From assembly GCF_051401765.1 (NCBI RefSeq), contig NC_135067.1, positions 20,889,501 to 20,953,500 on the forward strand: a stretch of 64,000 nt of DNA, written 5' to 3'. Below the pieces are notes generated by a model, which worked only from the letters and a program-made list of their open reading frames with translations, had not been told where the DNA came from and did no database searches. The translations under genes and the position numbers were made by a program. Each line of letters opens with the position of its first letter. The first letter of the stretch is position 1. Origin of the DNA: Calliopsis andreniformis (taxonomy: Eukaryota; Arthropoda; Insecta; Hymenoptera; Andrenidae). Shown here piece after piece: positions 1 through 10,360 of the stretch.

Positions 1-1107
1 TCACGATTCTTTAAATTGTAAAACGAAAAACACCTCGGCTCCAGACTGCGTTGCGTAACATCGCCCAGACGCGTCTACTTCGAGATACTGCATGCACCGA
101 TTTCTCGGAAACCCTTGTGCTGGACGATTTTGCGCCAATTTCTGGGGAACGAGGAAGCGTAGAAATCGTGCCAATAAATAATTGAGAATTTTCCTGTCGA
201 GTTATTAGAAAGGAACTTCACGTGAGATCTTGAACCAGCAAAAACGAAAAAGAATGCAAGTTTTTTCTTTTTTTTGGAGGGGAAATTCGAACCTTTCTCT
301 CGTCAAACCGGCAGATAATTTAGTGACAGGAACTTGAATCGATTAATTGGTTCCTCATTTCGTAGATACGTATCTCAAATCGTGGCGTAAAGTTCGCTTC
401 TGATTTCGTGAGAGATGCAGAGGGATTGCATAAGACGTCAATAGGTATTGAAAGCATTAGTCAGAGTCAATGATAGCTTTCTAAAAGCTATTTACGAGCA
501 ACCTTTTACGGAGATGGTAGAAACAGTGGCATTTCTTCGGAGACGTTCAGATTAAAGCACATACGAGAGTAGCAGACCGGGAAAATAATGCATCCGGACA
601 AAGGAACGTTTACGTCACAATTGACGGAAACTCATGGTGGTATGCAGCCGATATAGGCCGTCTTACAATCGAGGGAACCTTGCATTTGCATCGTTCTCCT
701 TTATACCCGAACACTATTCATATACGGTCCGCGACTAATCGAAGAAATCTCTCTCCCTCTTACGCGAACTTCCTAGACCATTAAATATGATTACCTGGCT
801 TAGAGCACGTTAAATAACGGGATTTGCTAACCGATCGTCTCTGGCTTTTACTATATGTATATGAAAGCATCGGTTAGCACGCTTTTAAAACTTGCCTGGT
901 CGCTCAGAGATAAACTTAGTTAATGGTCTTTATTTCTTAACATCTGGGTTAAAGTACTAAGTTTGCTACAAAGAAAATGATAGGTACTTTTTTCACAGAT
1001 TGTAAATTTTCTATCTATAAGAAAATTAATTTTCAAACTCACATCATATTATATTCAAATCTAAACTTGTTGAAAATACGAATTAAAAAATCAAATATTA
1101 AAAAGTT
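1..1107. other. Non-coding sequence, no feature seen
   Basis: I see no gene, RNA gene or repeat. The part from about 940 to 1190 is distinctly more AT-rich than its surroundings. Confidence 0.6.
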
Positions 1108-1113
1108 TTTAAT
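1108..1113 (-). terminator. Possible polyadenylation signal for the 1263-1515 candidate exon
   Basis: ATTAAA reads on the minus strand about 150 nt after the candidate stop at 1263. It is a variant signal in an AT-rich stretch where chance matches are common, so it counts only if the exon is real. Confidence 0.15.
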
Positions 1114-1262
1114 TATTTTATGCTATTTGTAGTCTATCTCATACCATACGCAGATTTACCATAATTCATCCAATTCGCATCTTCGTGCATAAATCGATTA
1201 TCTACTTTTCTTAATTAGCGTCTTCTGCGGCGTTCGTATCGATGAGCACGGTTCAACATAAT

Positions 1263-1515
1263 TTAGCGATCGATAGGCGTGAGATACGATTGTGCCGCAT
1301 CGATGCAATTTCCCTTGATCGTTGGACAAGATTGACAGTCCGGATATTCGTGGGGGGCATTCGTCAATGGTTCGAAATTGTCGTAAGCACTTCTCATTCC
1401 TGGCGAATTCGCTGAACCAAGCAAACCGCTGCGCTGTCCCGTCCGTACGATACGCTTGTGTAATTCCTCGAGTTTCATGAACGTGTTGCGAGTCAAGTGT
1501 TGCACTTTCGACGTC
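1263..1515 (-). CDS. Candidate last exon of an unidentified gene; kinase-tail-like (low confidence)
   Basis: On the minus strand a possible acceptor, TTTCGTAG, precedes an open stretch from 1515 to the TAA at 1263, about 83 codons with no initiating ATG near its beginning. The reading starts TSKVQHLTRNTF. RNTFMKLEELHKRIV resembles the RPTFxxL segment that closes protein kinase domains (subdomain XI). The remainder has three tyrosines in AYDNF, EYPDC and SYLTP contexts, as in receptor tyrosine kinase tails. I see no upstream kinase exons (HRDL, DFG, APE) on this strand, so earlier exons would have to lie beyond gene A or be absent. A second frame (1198-1557, minus) is also open here, which weakens the case. 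Homology is inference from one short motif. It could be a chance ORF. Confidence 0.25.
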
Positions 1516-1557
1516 TACGAAACCCACTTTCCTAGATTTTAAAATTCGTTTACCCGT

Positions 1558-2220
1558 TCAGGAATCACTTTCAGTTTCTGATTTCTATCAGATTAGCAAG
1601 GTGCTGCGTGTAAAGGAGAAGGAGAGCACGTAAGCTGTATGCGGAAATGAAAAGGGGTTATGTGGGAACGAGCACTTATTTTGCGGTTCCGCAGAACTAC
1701 AAACTTAATTTGCAAACAGAACGAGTGGTTGAAGCAATCCTAGAGTAATAAATATTCGTTTACTGGCGCAGGGATATTCTCATGTAAAAGGCTCGCAGAA
1801 AGATTACTGGTTTTAACGAGGCGCGTGAACGTTTTTGCTGTAATTTCCGTCGAACGTATGACGCGTGTCGTAATCGATAAAAAGGGTGGGTTGCTTCGAA
1901 AGTACCGAGACTGCTTAGATCAAATAGTGAATATAATTACTATCGAAATTTACTGTGCACGATCTCCACGTGTTTCGGCATTTATTACGTTTTTTCTTCA
2001 TCGAACAGCAATTTGCTCACGGTACCGTTTGCTTTAACGACCGTGCGAGCCGCACGCGTCTTTTTCTCCCTGACACTTCGATTACGGTAGAACAGGTGTA
2101 CTTCGTAACGTAACATTAATCGGTGAAAGTTTCGGAGGCGATTCCTCCCGATCGCGTAACGGCAACTGCGATTCCTTTCCTCTCTCGCAGCCTCATGTCC
2201 TGTGGTTACGTAATCGCTCT
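1558..2220. other. Gap between the candidate kinase-tail exon and the gene A 3' end
   Basis: Only short unsupported ORFs occur (1825-2037 plus, 1985-2251 minus). Neither shows a recognisable domain or a supported splice site. Confidence 0.5.
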
Positions 2221-2242
2221 GGTTATGTATAAAAAATATCGC

Positions 2243-2248
2243 TTTATT
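2243..2248 (-). terminator. Polyadenylation signal of gene A
   Basis: AATAAA reads on the minus strand about 240 nt past the stop codon at 2488. Cleavage is expected 10-30 nt further on, near 2215-2233, giving a 3' UTR of roughly 260 nt. It is the first canonical signal I see after the stop. Confidence 0.6.
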
Positions 2249-2487
2249 CATTTACATTAAAAACATATAGTACAATACAATTCGAGGTTGGGATCACGGT
2301 GAATACAATATTGGTGCGTTCGACCGACGTCTACTACAGAACGCCGCGTTTCTTGCCGCGCCGATTGTCGTCTGGCGAGCCCGGAAGTCCGGAGTCGCGG
2401 GACCAGCTGTCGCATGCCTCGTAGCGATCGTTGTGCGAGACATAGAAGGTCAAAGACTTGGAACCTCCTCGAGGTAAAGCTTCAACT

Positions 2488-3607
2488 TCAATAATGTCCG
2501 TGTCCCAAACCGCCGCCGTAACCGCTGAGTTCATGTCCTCCCAAGCCTCCGAGTTCTAGGCCACCTCCGTATCCACCGCCGTATCCACCACCGTATCCAC
2601 CACCCAGTCCATGCTCATGCAAGAGAACTGGCACGGCCTCCTTCACCACCAGGGGCACTTTAACGGGGTAGGGCACTGGCTTCGATACCGTGTACGGCAC
2701 TTTGACAGGTACCTTGACCGAGTAAGGCACGCCTATGGGCACCTTGACAGGAACCTTCACAGGGTAAGGTACTGGCTTCTCGACCGGGTAGGGTACGTGC
2801 TTTTCGACGGTTACTGGGTAAGGTTGTGGCACATGGACTGGGTACGGCTTGTCGACTGGTACTTTAACTGGTACTTTGACGGGATAAGGTACGTGTTTTT
2901 CGACCTCGACTGGATACGGCTCCGGCACGGCTACAGTCTTTGTGACCGTGACTGCCTTGATGTGCTCCGCGGATACCTGCTCTGAGACGCCCAAACCGCC
3001 GCCTAAACCACCTCCCAGGCCACCTCCCAGGCCACCTCCCAGGCCACCTCCCAGGCCACCTCCAAGACCGTGGCCACCTCCGAGACCGAGACCGCCTCCT
3101 AAGCTTAAACCTCCTCCTAGGCCATGATCACCCAAGCTCAACGATAAGCCACGTTTCGACTTCTCTTTTGGTTGGACATTCGACTTTGCGGTGTCTTTCG
3201 CTTCCTCGGCGGCGGCTGCGAGTACCAAGCCGCAGATAAGTAGGATCTAGAGACAATAAATTAGAGTATATTAGTATACATAGATCAGTATCTGGAGAAT
3301 AACGAGATCATGATGTGAATTCGTTAGCAAATTAAACTGGTAGTTGGCAACTTCTCGAGATAGTCTTTATCGAGAGGTGGCAGAGAGGTAGTCACTTGAG
3401 CGATAAATACTATCAAGGCGTTCGAGTTAAATTTATGGAATTGTTAAGTGCACTTGGCGTGATCTCGTTGATTGCGTCTAAAATGGTAGCGCGTTAGAAT
3501 TTTCGTCGGCTGCCTGTTTCGTGTGTGCGGCTCGAGTCCCGAGAGACGGGGATTCGAGTGGCTGTCTTACTGGAGCTACTCACTTTCAACTTCTCTGTGC
3601 TGTTCAT
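2488..3607 (-). CDS. Secreted Gly-rich/PYPV-repeat cuticular-type protein (gene A), two coding exons
   Basis: The gene encodes a 260-residue secreted structural protein, probably of cuticle or extracellular matrix. Coding exon 1 is 3607-3584 (MNSTEKLK) and ends at donor GTGAGT (3583-3578). Exon 2 runs 3246-2488 after acceptor TCTCTAG, and the join is phase 0. Joining restores a signal peptide: hydrophobic core ILLICGLVLAAAA, likely cut near residue 21. A linker follows, ending in KSKR (37-40). Then come a glycine block of GGGL units (about 41-94), a hinge (95-114), a PYPV/KVPVKVP block (about 115-215) and a GGGYGGGY tail (221-260). The mature part has no cysteine, so disulfide cross-linking is excluded. 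PYP/PV density matches insect low-complexity proline-rich (CPLCP-like) cuticular proteins, and no Rebers-Riddiford chitin-binding motif is visible. Gene B is a clear paralog. The start choice rests on the TATA/Inr, splice phase and signal peptide. The exact family name and tissue are inference. Confidence 0.92.
3008..3067 (-). repeat. 12-bp tandem repeat in gene A coding sequence
   Basis: Four perfect copies of a 12-bp unit (plus strand CCACCTCCCAGG) occupy 3008-3055, followed by one diverged copy. Each unit encodes LGGG. Perfect identity at synonymous sites suggests recent slippage, so length may vary between individuals. Confidence 0.9.
3247..3583 (-). other. Intron of gene A, interrupting the signal-peptide coding region
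   Basis: This 337-bp phase-0 intron has donor GTGAGT at 3583-3578 and acceptor TTGTCTCTAG ending at 3247. It sits in the same place as the gene B intron, just before the hydrophobic LLI core. A tiny first exon followed by an intron in the signal peptide is a common layout in insect cuticle genes. Confidence 0.85.
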
Positions 3608-3624
3608 GTTGGTCGACAGTGAGC

Positions 3625-3660
3625 ACACTGATTCCTCGATGGTCTACCCTCGCTTTTATA
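3625..3660 (-). promoter_or_regulatory. Core promoter of gene A (TATA box and initiator)
   Basis: TATAAAAG reads on the minus strand at 3660-3653. An arthropod initiator TCAGT lies downstream with its A at 3629, exactly 31 nt from the first T of the TATA box. This gives a 22-nt 5' UTR before the ATG at 3607. Gene B has the same arrangement and shares TCAGTGTGC. Confidence 0.85.
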
Positions 3661-6600
3661 GGGGACGCAACGGCCAGTCTGGCGGGCAACTCGAGCGTGC
3701 CGATGAAATTGTTGCGGAGTAGGAAGTTAAGAGAAGGAAAGGAAGAGAACGACGTCATGGACGACGCTTTCCTCTGGCAGCTTTTGTCAGCCAACATTTA
3801 GCAAGTTGCCTCGTGTTTCGTTCAATTTCTTCTTTAATACTGCTCGAGCTTGCGAAGCTTCCTCTGCTTCTAACTGGACGGAAAATCCTTTAAGAACATT
3901 TCCGTCGTTCGATTCTTAATTTCTTTCCGAGCGATCACGGGTTTTGTAGTTCACCAACGTTCTCCACTCGAAATCATTCGAAACTCGTTTCTCCGACTAT
4001 TTTTACAGGATGAAAAAAGTTGTAGTTACGGTCCGATATCGTCGACGCATTTGCCAGAATTACGCGACTGGCTTTGGCTTCCTCGTTACTTACTGCGTTC
4101 CTCGAGTCGCCAAGTTTTCAATTATGGGATGAACCATCAGAACCAGCCGGGAGCAACTAATACGGATTCAACTCCACTGTCTCTTTTTAATCCGATTACT
4201 GTTCACAATACGTTCTTACGTCTCCGTACTCACGTCCTCGAGAGCTTCATTAATATTAAGAGCTTAATTAAAGCGAGAAGCGAACAATTAGGACTTCTCT
4301 CGGGCACAAAAGTTACACCCTTTGTATCTTTGCACTTTCTTTTCCGCGTGCTATGGATAGAATGACTTTCTTTCCTATCCGATGAAGCGTCTATTTCTGA
4401 CCACGTGTATGTCAGCTTAACCTATATTCTACCGTGAACATTTTGATTTGAAACAAAATGTTCTTTCCCTCAACGTTTCTCATGTTGTATTCAGTTAGCA
4501 TCCTTTAATGATTTCCCCCGTATGGGGCAATAACTTGCTTGAAACGAACTCGTAGACGATCATCAATTTCTAACGACAACGAAGCGGGAAAATAAAACGA
4601 ATGGTATTCCTCGGAGGTGAACCCAATAGAATTTCACGGCGAGAACTGTTGCAGTCGATACGATCGGCAGTTGGATAGGGCACTATTCGCGGTTCATTCG
4701 TACCGCGCATCGAAGTTATGGGCGCGCAACGATTTTTGGTTATCAACTCGGCCCTCCCAGGGGCGCAGTTAATCTCGGAATGACTTTGTACCTTGATCTC
4801 GGCTGTTGGAAGGCATTAGAATATCCCACGTACCCGTGGTTTATCAGGCTTATCGGCGGGAATACATTTCCATATATCTGAATTCGAATCTCCATATTTG
4901 AATCTGAAAATATTGATTTGACTCGTAGCCAGCCACGATCGGCGCGTTTCGACGGGACGAAACTGGCTTCGATCGGGTTCGATCGAGTTCACTGAAAAGT
5001 GAGAGGAAGATGTTTGCCGATAGTTTCCATCTCACCTTCCGCTGCAGGATTAAATTGTTTTCAATGAATTTATAGAGATTTTCCGAGGCCGCAATCTCCT
5101 CGAACTGGGAAACGATTTCCATGCGATGACAAAGTTCGTCGATCGGAGGTTCGAAAAAACGTTATAACGATTGATTTGGACGAGTTGCACTTAAACGTGC
5201 GGTGCTCGAGTAGTAACCAAATAAAAAGCGGTATCTGTTTCGAAGAATGTAATGACACGCATTAATTGGATAAAACGTCGTTCACGTGTGTCCAGTAATT
5301 GTGCAAACCTCTGTGACGGGAATTTATTTGTTTGTGGACGCTGCAGTTTCATTCATTGAATTTGAAGCTAATAACACGCATCGACGCCACGACGTGACCA
5401 ATTTTGCTGCAACCAATTGTAATTTTCACGTCGACAGCTATACGTTTCGTACCACTATTATATTACGTTTTCTACCTAGTAATTAACACGCGTGAAAGGG
5501 GCCAAGATCTATAAACTACGTGATTTGTATGCCTTCGTGTTTTTTCTACATTTACATTTCGCGCAAACATTCCCCAATATTCCTAGTTTCTCTCAATTTC
5601 TTTCTTTTTTTATAAATATAATTATTAACATAGCACACGAACCTCCAATTTGCAGTTCTGATTACCCAATTTGTCCGACAATGTCCGTATTAAGAAATCG
5701 TTTTACATCAACTCTGTTGGAGTGAAACCTTTATTTCGCCTTATGAGTAACTGTATGCCATTACGTACACGGAACTTTGCTAAATGGTCGAGATCATATT
5801 ACGTGTGGGTTTATATTTGTTATGATTTTTGTCTATATGGTCGCTGTATTTCTTGCTTCCTAGTAATCTACGGTTATCTGTAGTACTACAATTACGTAAA
5901 TTTCTACATGTAACACTTCCGATGATTGGTACACCACAGCCATTTTTGTCAACGCTTGAATCTTTTGCAACAGTAGGCTACTTTCATTCTTCCGACTAAA
6001 ACACAAACTTGGAACGAGTGTTACTTCATCGTTGTTTTTTGACGGGTCTTCAGTGATTGTTGCCGCAGTCGAGCAAATCGAAGCCGTCGAAGTAGATATT
6101 CGAACGCGACAGTTACGGAAATGCAGCTTAAGAGCACGAAGTAAACCCTCGTGGTCGGCGAGCGTGTAGGCAGATGGTACGAGCGGAATTTTCGCAAAGT
6201 CTGCATTTCTGCTTCACCGACCGCAAACGTAACCTTATGCAATAATGGGAAAGGCTTTCGAGACGGCCAGGCTGTGGTTCCTCATGAATATATGGATGGA
6301 TGTTCTCGTTCAAGGTGTTTATCAAGCCGTTTTCTAGTTACGCCCTTTCCTTTTCCGCCCTTCCCGCGGTCTCCTTCCCTTTTCTTCGAGCAAACATAAT
6401 TCGCGTTCTAGCGCGACGCCTATGGACGACCGACGAGGAGTTCCCTCGTTTCCCTTTCATCTCCGTTCTATCTGCCTTGCTATTCCGATTTATCACCCTA
6501 CCGAACGGTTGCCTGCTCGTTTACATCATTGTGAAGCGTCTCGACTGCACCCGCCGTCAATTCACGTGAGCACTAACGAATGAAGTTTCGGGAACCTCGA

Positions 6601-8900
6601 ATTCGGCTTTGCTGAGATTTCGCGAGAAATGCGGGTATTTTAATCGACAGTTGCTTCCCTCGCCCGAAATCATAGTTTTCTTTTTTTATACCATCGCAAT
6701 GACAAATATGTTCGGCTATGCGTTTATGAAGCAAATTATTTGCAATGATGGGTAACTGTCGTGGCAGAAATATATTTCTTCGCGCGGCGTAAGCCTGCCT
6801 AATCGCTGGTTTCGACGCTCGTAGTGACAGTGGTTCCTGCTTGTATCTCGTCGCATTAATTTCGAGGATATATCTGAAATGTTGGTCAGCAAGTTTCAGG
6901 TGAGAGCCAGGTTTAATGTCAAAGTATCTGTGAAACGATTGTGAAACTGGTCCTAATAAAAAATTTCTGTGTGCCCGCACGGATGGAAGTATCGATGCCC
7001 GGTAGCATCATTATTCACCACTGACACACGTGCACCAGTGTCGATACGGCCCAGTGATATTTTTCATTTCATAATTTGCGTCCAGTCTTCCGTGGGTTAT
7101 AATATTCTCGCATTTCATCGATCGCACCAATCTGCGCGCTGCGCGAATTGTTTATTGCCGTATTTAAATGTGCGACACGTAACTGCAATTCATCACACGA
7201 TAAAACGATGCGAAAGTAACAACCTCGCGCACCATCTCGCCAGGATGGCGCAACGTTTTTTAAAATAAGTCACCTGTTGCTCGAAAGTAGCTTAAGCCCG
7301 CCTTTTTGAAGTGGTTCGAGCCATAGGAATTACAAAGGATCTCTGAAAACATTGATAAATAATTGAGCGTATCGCATTTCCCTCAAAGTTTAGATTCCCC
7401 TTTTTTCTATGCCTCAGATTTCCTACAAAATTACGACGTTACAACTCTGTGACACACTGTTTCATATTCCCTCTGCCAGATTCCACTGAGTAATTACAAA
7501 CGCAGGAGCGTTAAGTAGTGTCTGAAACGCGCAATAACGATTAAGACAACGTTGGCGACAATGCTGTCGCTTACCGTGACGCCTAACGACTTCCTTCGAG
7601 TATCGCGGGTCTGTACTTTAATTAACCGAGCATCGAGCATAATGCCGGGAATCAGTCAATTAAGTTCGAGCCGCGCGCGTGCGTGTCCAGGACAGGAGGA
7701 GAAAGTTGACGCGGCGCATCCCTCTGTTAGAAGCCGATTGTCGCGGTCCGCGTCCACGATTTTTTCACATAACTACGGCGTCGACGCAAATCAACGAAAA
7801 GGCGGCGTTCCGTGATTAATTAGCTGGCGACCGAAGGATACGTAGAAGTCCGTCGCGCCAACTTCCATTCTCTTTCCTGGGGATATCGACCTGGCGATTT
7901 TCACTGATGCGTTACGCGTGTTACCAAAAAAGTTCCTGCCGTAAGGCGCTTTTGGTCGCGTAATGAACGGCGAAAGGGCGCACACCTGCGTCACACCGAC
8001 CGAGTTTTGTAACATTGCTCCGGTGAAAGAAGGAAAGTAGCGAGGATGCGTAACGGGTGATCGGGCAGACCTGCCTTTGATATTAAACAGATAATTGCAG
8101 GTTTGGTAAAGTCGCATATTGACTAAATGCGGCCGATGCTTCGCCGTTACGCTTCCCGTGTCTTTCGGGTTATATAAGCTCTTTTTATGCGCAATAAAAT
8201 TGATTTAAACCAATGTTCTCGCGGCATGGTAATCTCTCTTCACACGCTGCATCGTAAAACTGATGATATGTCTGCCGCTATCAATAGCTGCGAAATGGGA
8301 AATGCGGCAGAATGAATTGAACGAATATGCGACGGTCTATTACATATATCCGAACCACGATTACTGCAGACCATAGGAAACTATATGTTCCACCTATCGT
8401 GTCTAGATAATATTCTAACAATGAGAACAAGAATGCAAGAACCACTTCCTCAATGGTAGTAACAGCGGAGTTCTTCCTTGGCGCGGAGAGATCCGAAAAG
8501 CGCAACTCCGTTGCGTAAAGCATCGGGTGGCTTGATCGGAATTATGTCCGGCATAGTTTACGAGGCAAGAGCTCACGTCGGAATTGGAGGCGAGCACGAT
8601 CGCCGTCGCTCCTTCCGAAGTGAAAGAAAAAGAAACGTCAAAGAAGACTGGTCGCCGCGATCACCGCACGCTAAATTGCAGGCTCCTCCTTGGCGGGTGA
8701 GCGGGCAGGGTAGCGAATCGAAAGACTCGGAACGCAAGTTACGCGTGCAGACGGACCGGTAGTGATCAGACCCGTGGGAAAACGGCTTAACGCCGAACGC
8801 CTTTGCCCCACGATGTGGTAGCACAATCGGTCCACTTTAATGCTGGCGGACGAGTAGGATTTTCCGGGGAGTGGGCCAGTAGCCACGGCGAAAGTGCCGG
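3661..8900. other. Divergent intergenic region between genes A and B
   Basis: This 5.2-kb stretch separates the two outward-facing promoters and is the natural place for shared enhancers. ORFs are all short and unrecognised. No further PYPV- or glycine-repeat copy is present, so there is no third family member or pseudogene between the pair. A TATATAAGC motif at 8171 lacks an initiator at the proper spacing. Confidence 0.6.
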
Positions 8901-8940
8901 TATATATGCCAGTGATTGGCGCGATGTAGCTTCAGTGTGC
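8901..8940 (+). promoter_or_regulatory. Core promoter of gene B (TATA box and initiator)
   Basis: TATATATG lies at 8901-8908, and an initiator TTCAGTGTGC follows with its A at 8934, which is 31-33 nt downstream depending on the TATA register. The inferred 5' UTR is 23 nt to the ATG at 8957, almost the same as gene A's 22 nt. Confidence 0.82.
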
Positions 8941-8956
8941 ACCTTCGAACGATACC

Positions 8957-10250
8957 ATGAGCACTCCGCAGGTGAGCTCGCGGTTCTCCACGCACAGACA
9001 CGATATCACATTGCATTATTTGCTCACGGACAAAGGGATTGGGGTTACGTAAGACGAAGGAGAAAGTTCTCCCCCTCTTTTGAAGGGAGATCGTGTCGTT
9101 TTGTATTATCCTTTGCAATTGTGCGCTTGCACAGTTCACGTATCGTGTATAGAGTGTCGAAGTTGTAACTGTAGATCAGACGAATAGTGTTCTGTTTCGC
9201 TTGAGGCTCGTCGATGGGCCCAGATAATATACAGATACTGTAGATTACGCATATTTGATCACTGCTCGATACTAGAATTTCATACACTTTTGCTTTCACT
9301 ATACACTTTCCCTCATTAATTTATCGGTTACGTGACTTTCGAATAACGTTAGGTACACACGTAACAGAACATGTGAACACGGTACAGAAAACAACCCCCG
9401 CGAATACTCTATATGATAATCACGTTTGTATGCTTAGAAACTTTTAATACTCGCCCTCGTGGCAACAACGACCCTGGCCTCCGACACGAAACAGACCGCC
9501 AAAGGAGAGAAGAGCAAACGGGGATTGGAACTCAGCTTGGGAGGCGGTGATTATGGAGGAGGATTTGGTGGACATGGAGGAGGTTTGAGCCTTGGAGGAG
9601 GATTTGGTGGACATGGAGGAGGTTTGAGCCTTGGAGGAGGATTGGGTGGACATGGAGGAGGTTTGAGTCTTGGAGGAGGACTAGGCGGTGGAGGTCTCGG
9701 CGGAGGCCTTGGCGGAGGTCTCGGTGGAGGACTGGGTGGCGGAGATGGAGGCCGTATAACTGGCATCACGATCCACCGAGAGAACCAAGTTCGTGTACCT
9801 CAGCCATATCCAGTCGAGAAAAACATACCTGTACCAGTCCCGGTTCCAGTCAGCGTCCCCGTTGAGCGTCCAGTACCAGTGCACGTACCGAAGCCTTACC
9901 CAGTCCCAGTCGAGAAAACAATCCCAATACCAGTGGAGAAACCGGTCCCAGTGCCGTACAACGTGCCCGTCAAAGTGCCCGTGAAGGTCCCTTACCCGGT
10001 TAGCGTGCCAGTAAAGGTACCCGTTGCAATTGAGAAGGAGGTTCCATACCCAGTCAAGGTCCCCGTCCTTATTAAGGAGTCCTATCCAGTACTGGTCGGC
10101 CATGGTAGCAGTGGTTTAGGAGGAGGATATGGAGGAGGATACGGAGGAGGATATGGAGGAGGCTTAGGAGGAGGATATGGTGGACATGGAGGAGGTTTGA
10201 GCCTTGGAGGAGGACATGGTCTCTCGTCTGGTCTCAGTTTCCACCATTGA
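8957..10250 (+). CDS. Secreted Gly-rich/PYPV-repeat cuticular-type protein (gene B), two coding exons
   Basis: The gene encodes a 275-residue secreted structural protein paralogous to gene A. Coding exon 1 is 8957-8971 (MSTPQ) with donor GTGAGC at 8972. Exon 2 begins at 9438 after acceptor TATGCTTAG and continues KLLILALV in phase 0. An in-frame TAG (9435-9437) at the acceptor shows exon 2 cannot extend upstream. The signal peptide core is LLILALVATTTLA (cut near residue 19), followed by a linker ending in KSKR (30-33). A glycine block (34-110) contains three GGHGGGLSLGGG units, and a VPV/PYPV block spans about 123-225. The tail (about 227-275) has three GGGY units and a fourth GGHGGGLSLGGG copy. 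There is no cysteine. It is CPLCP-like by composition, with no Rebers-Riddiford domain visible. It is transcribed away from gene A across about 5.3 kb, so co-expression is plausible but not shown. Confidence 0.92.
8972..9437 (+). other. Intron of gene B, interrupting the signal-peptide coding region
   Basis: This 466-bp phase-0 intron has donor GTGAGC and acceptor TGTATGCTTAG. Its position relative to the signal-peptide core matches gene A, so it predates the duplication that made the pair. Confidence 0.85.
9567..9683 (+). repeat. 39-bp tandem repeat in gene B coding sequence (three copies)
   Basis: Three tandem copies of a 39-bp unit encode GGHGGGLSLGGG plus F or L. They differ by only a few bases. 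A fourth, nearly identical copy lies in the C-terminal coding region at 10179-10217. Confidence 0.9.
10179..10217 (+). repeat. Dispersed fourth copy of the gene B 39-bp unit
   Basis: The first 36 bases match the copy at 9567 exactly, and only the last codon differs (CAT instead of TTT). The PYPV block lies between the two sites. Confidence 0.85.
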
Positions 10251-10329
10251 TAAGGATGATATCGCCACTGCGAAACTTCATCCACACTCATATATTTTTT
10301 GTATATAAGGATTATATTTTTTTATGGAA

Positions 10330-10335
10330 AATAAA
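10330..10335 (+). terminator. Polyadenylation signal of gene B
   Basis: AATAAA lies 80 nt after the stop codon at 10250 and is followed by a T/GT-rich stretch (TTGTATTTTTTATTTGTATG) that fits a downstream element. Cleavage is expected near 10350-10360. Confidence 0.75.
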
Positions 10336-10360
10336 TAGTAAATTATTAAATTGTATTTTT

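Noticed and set aside
2334..2534. Minus-strand ORF overlapping the end of gene A and running into its 3' UTR
   Set aside because: It is in a different frame from gene A and has no splice support. The gene A stop after GHGHY is natural.
3008..3067. Regular direct repeats that could suggest a CRISPR-like array
   Set aside because: There are no spacers. It is an in-frame LGGG minisatellite in a eukaryotic coding exon.
2611..3127. Plus-strand ORFs rich in Trp/His/Tyr (2611-2985) and Pro/Arg (2942-3127)
   Set aside because: They are antisense shadows of the gene A repeat coding sequence; the repeats keep other frames open.
8171..8179. TATATAAGC upstream of gene B
   Set aside because: It is about 760 bp from the inferred start and has no initiator. 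The TATA at 8901 fits much better.
9551..10291. Minus-strand proline-rich and Trp/Asp-rich ORFs across gene B
   Set aside because: They are antisense shadows of the GGG and PYPV codons of gene B.
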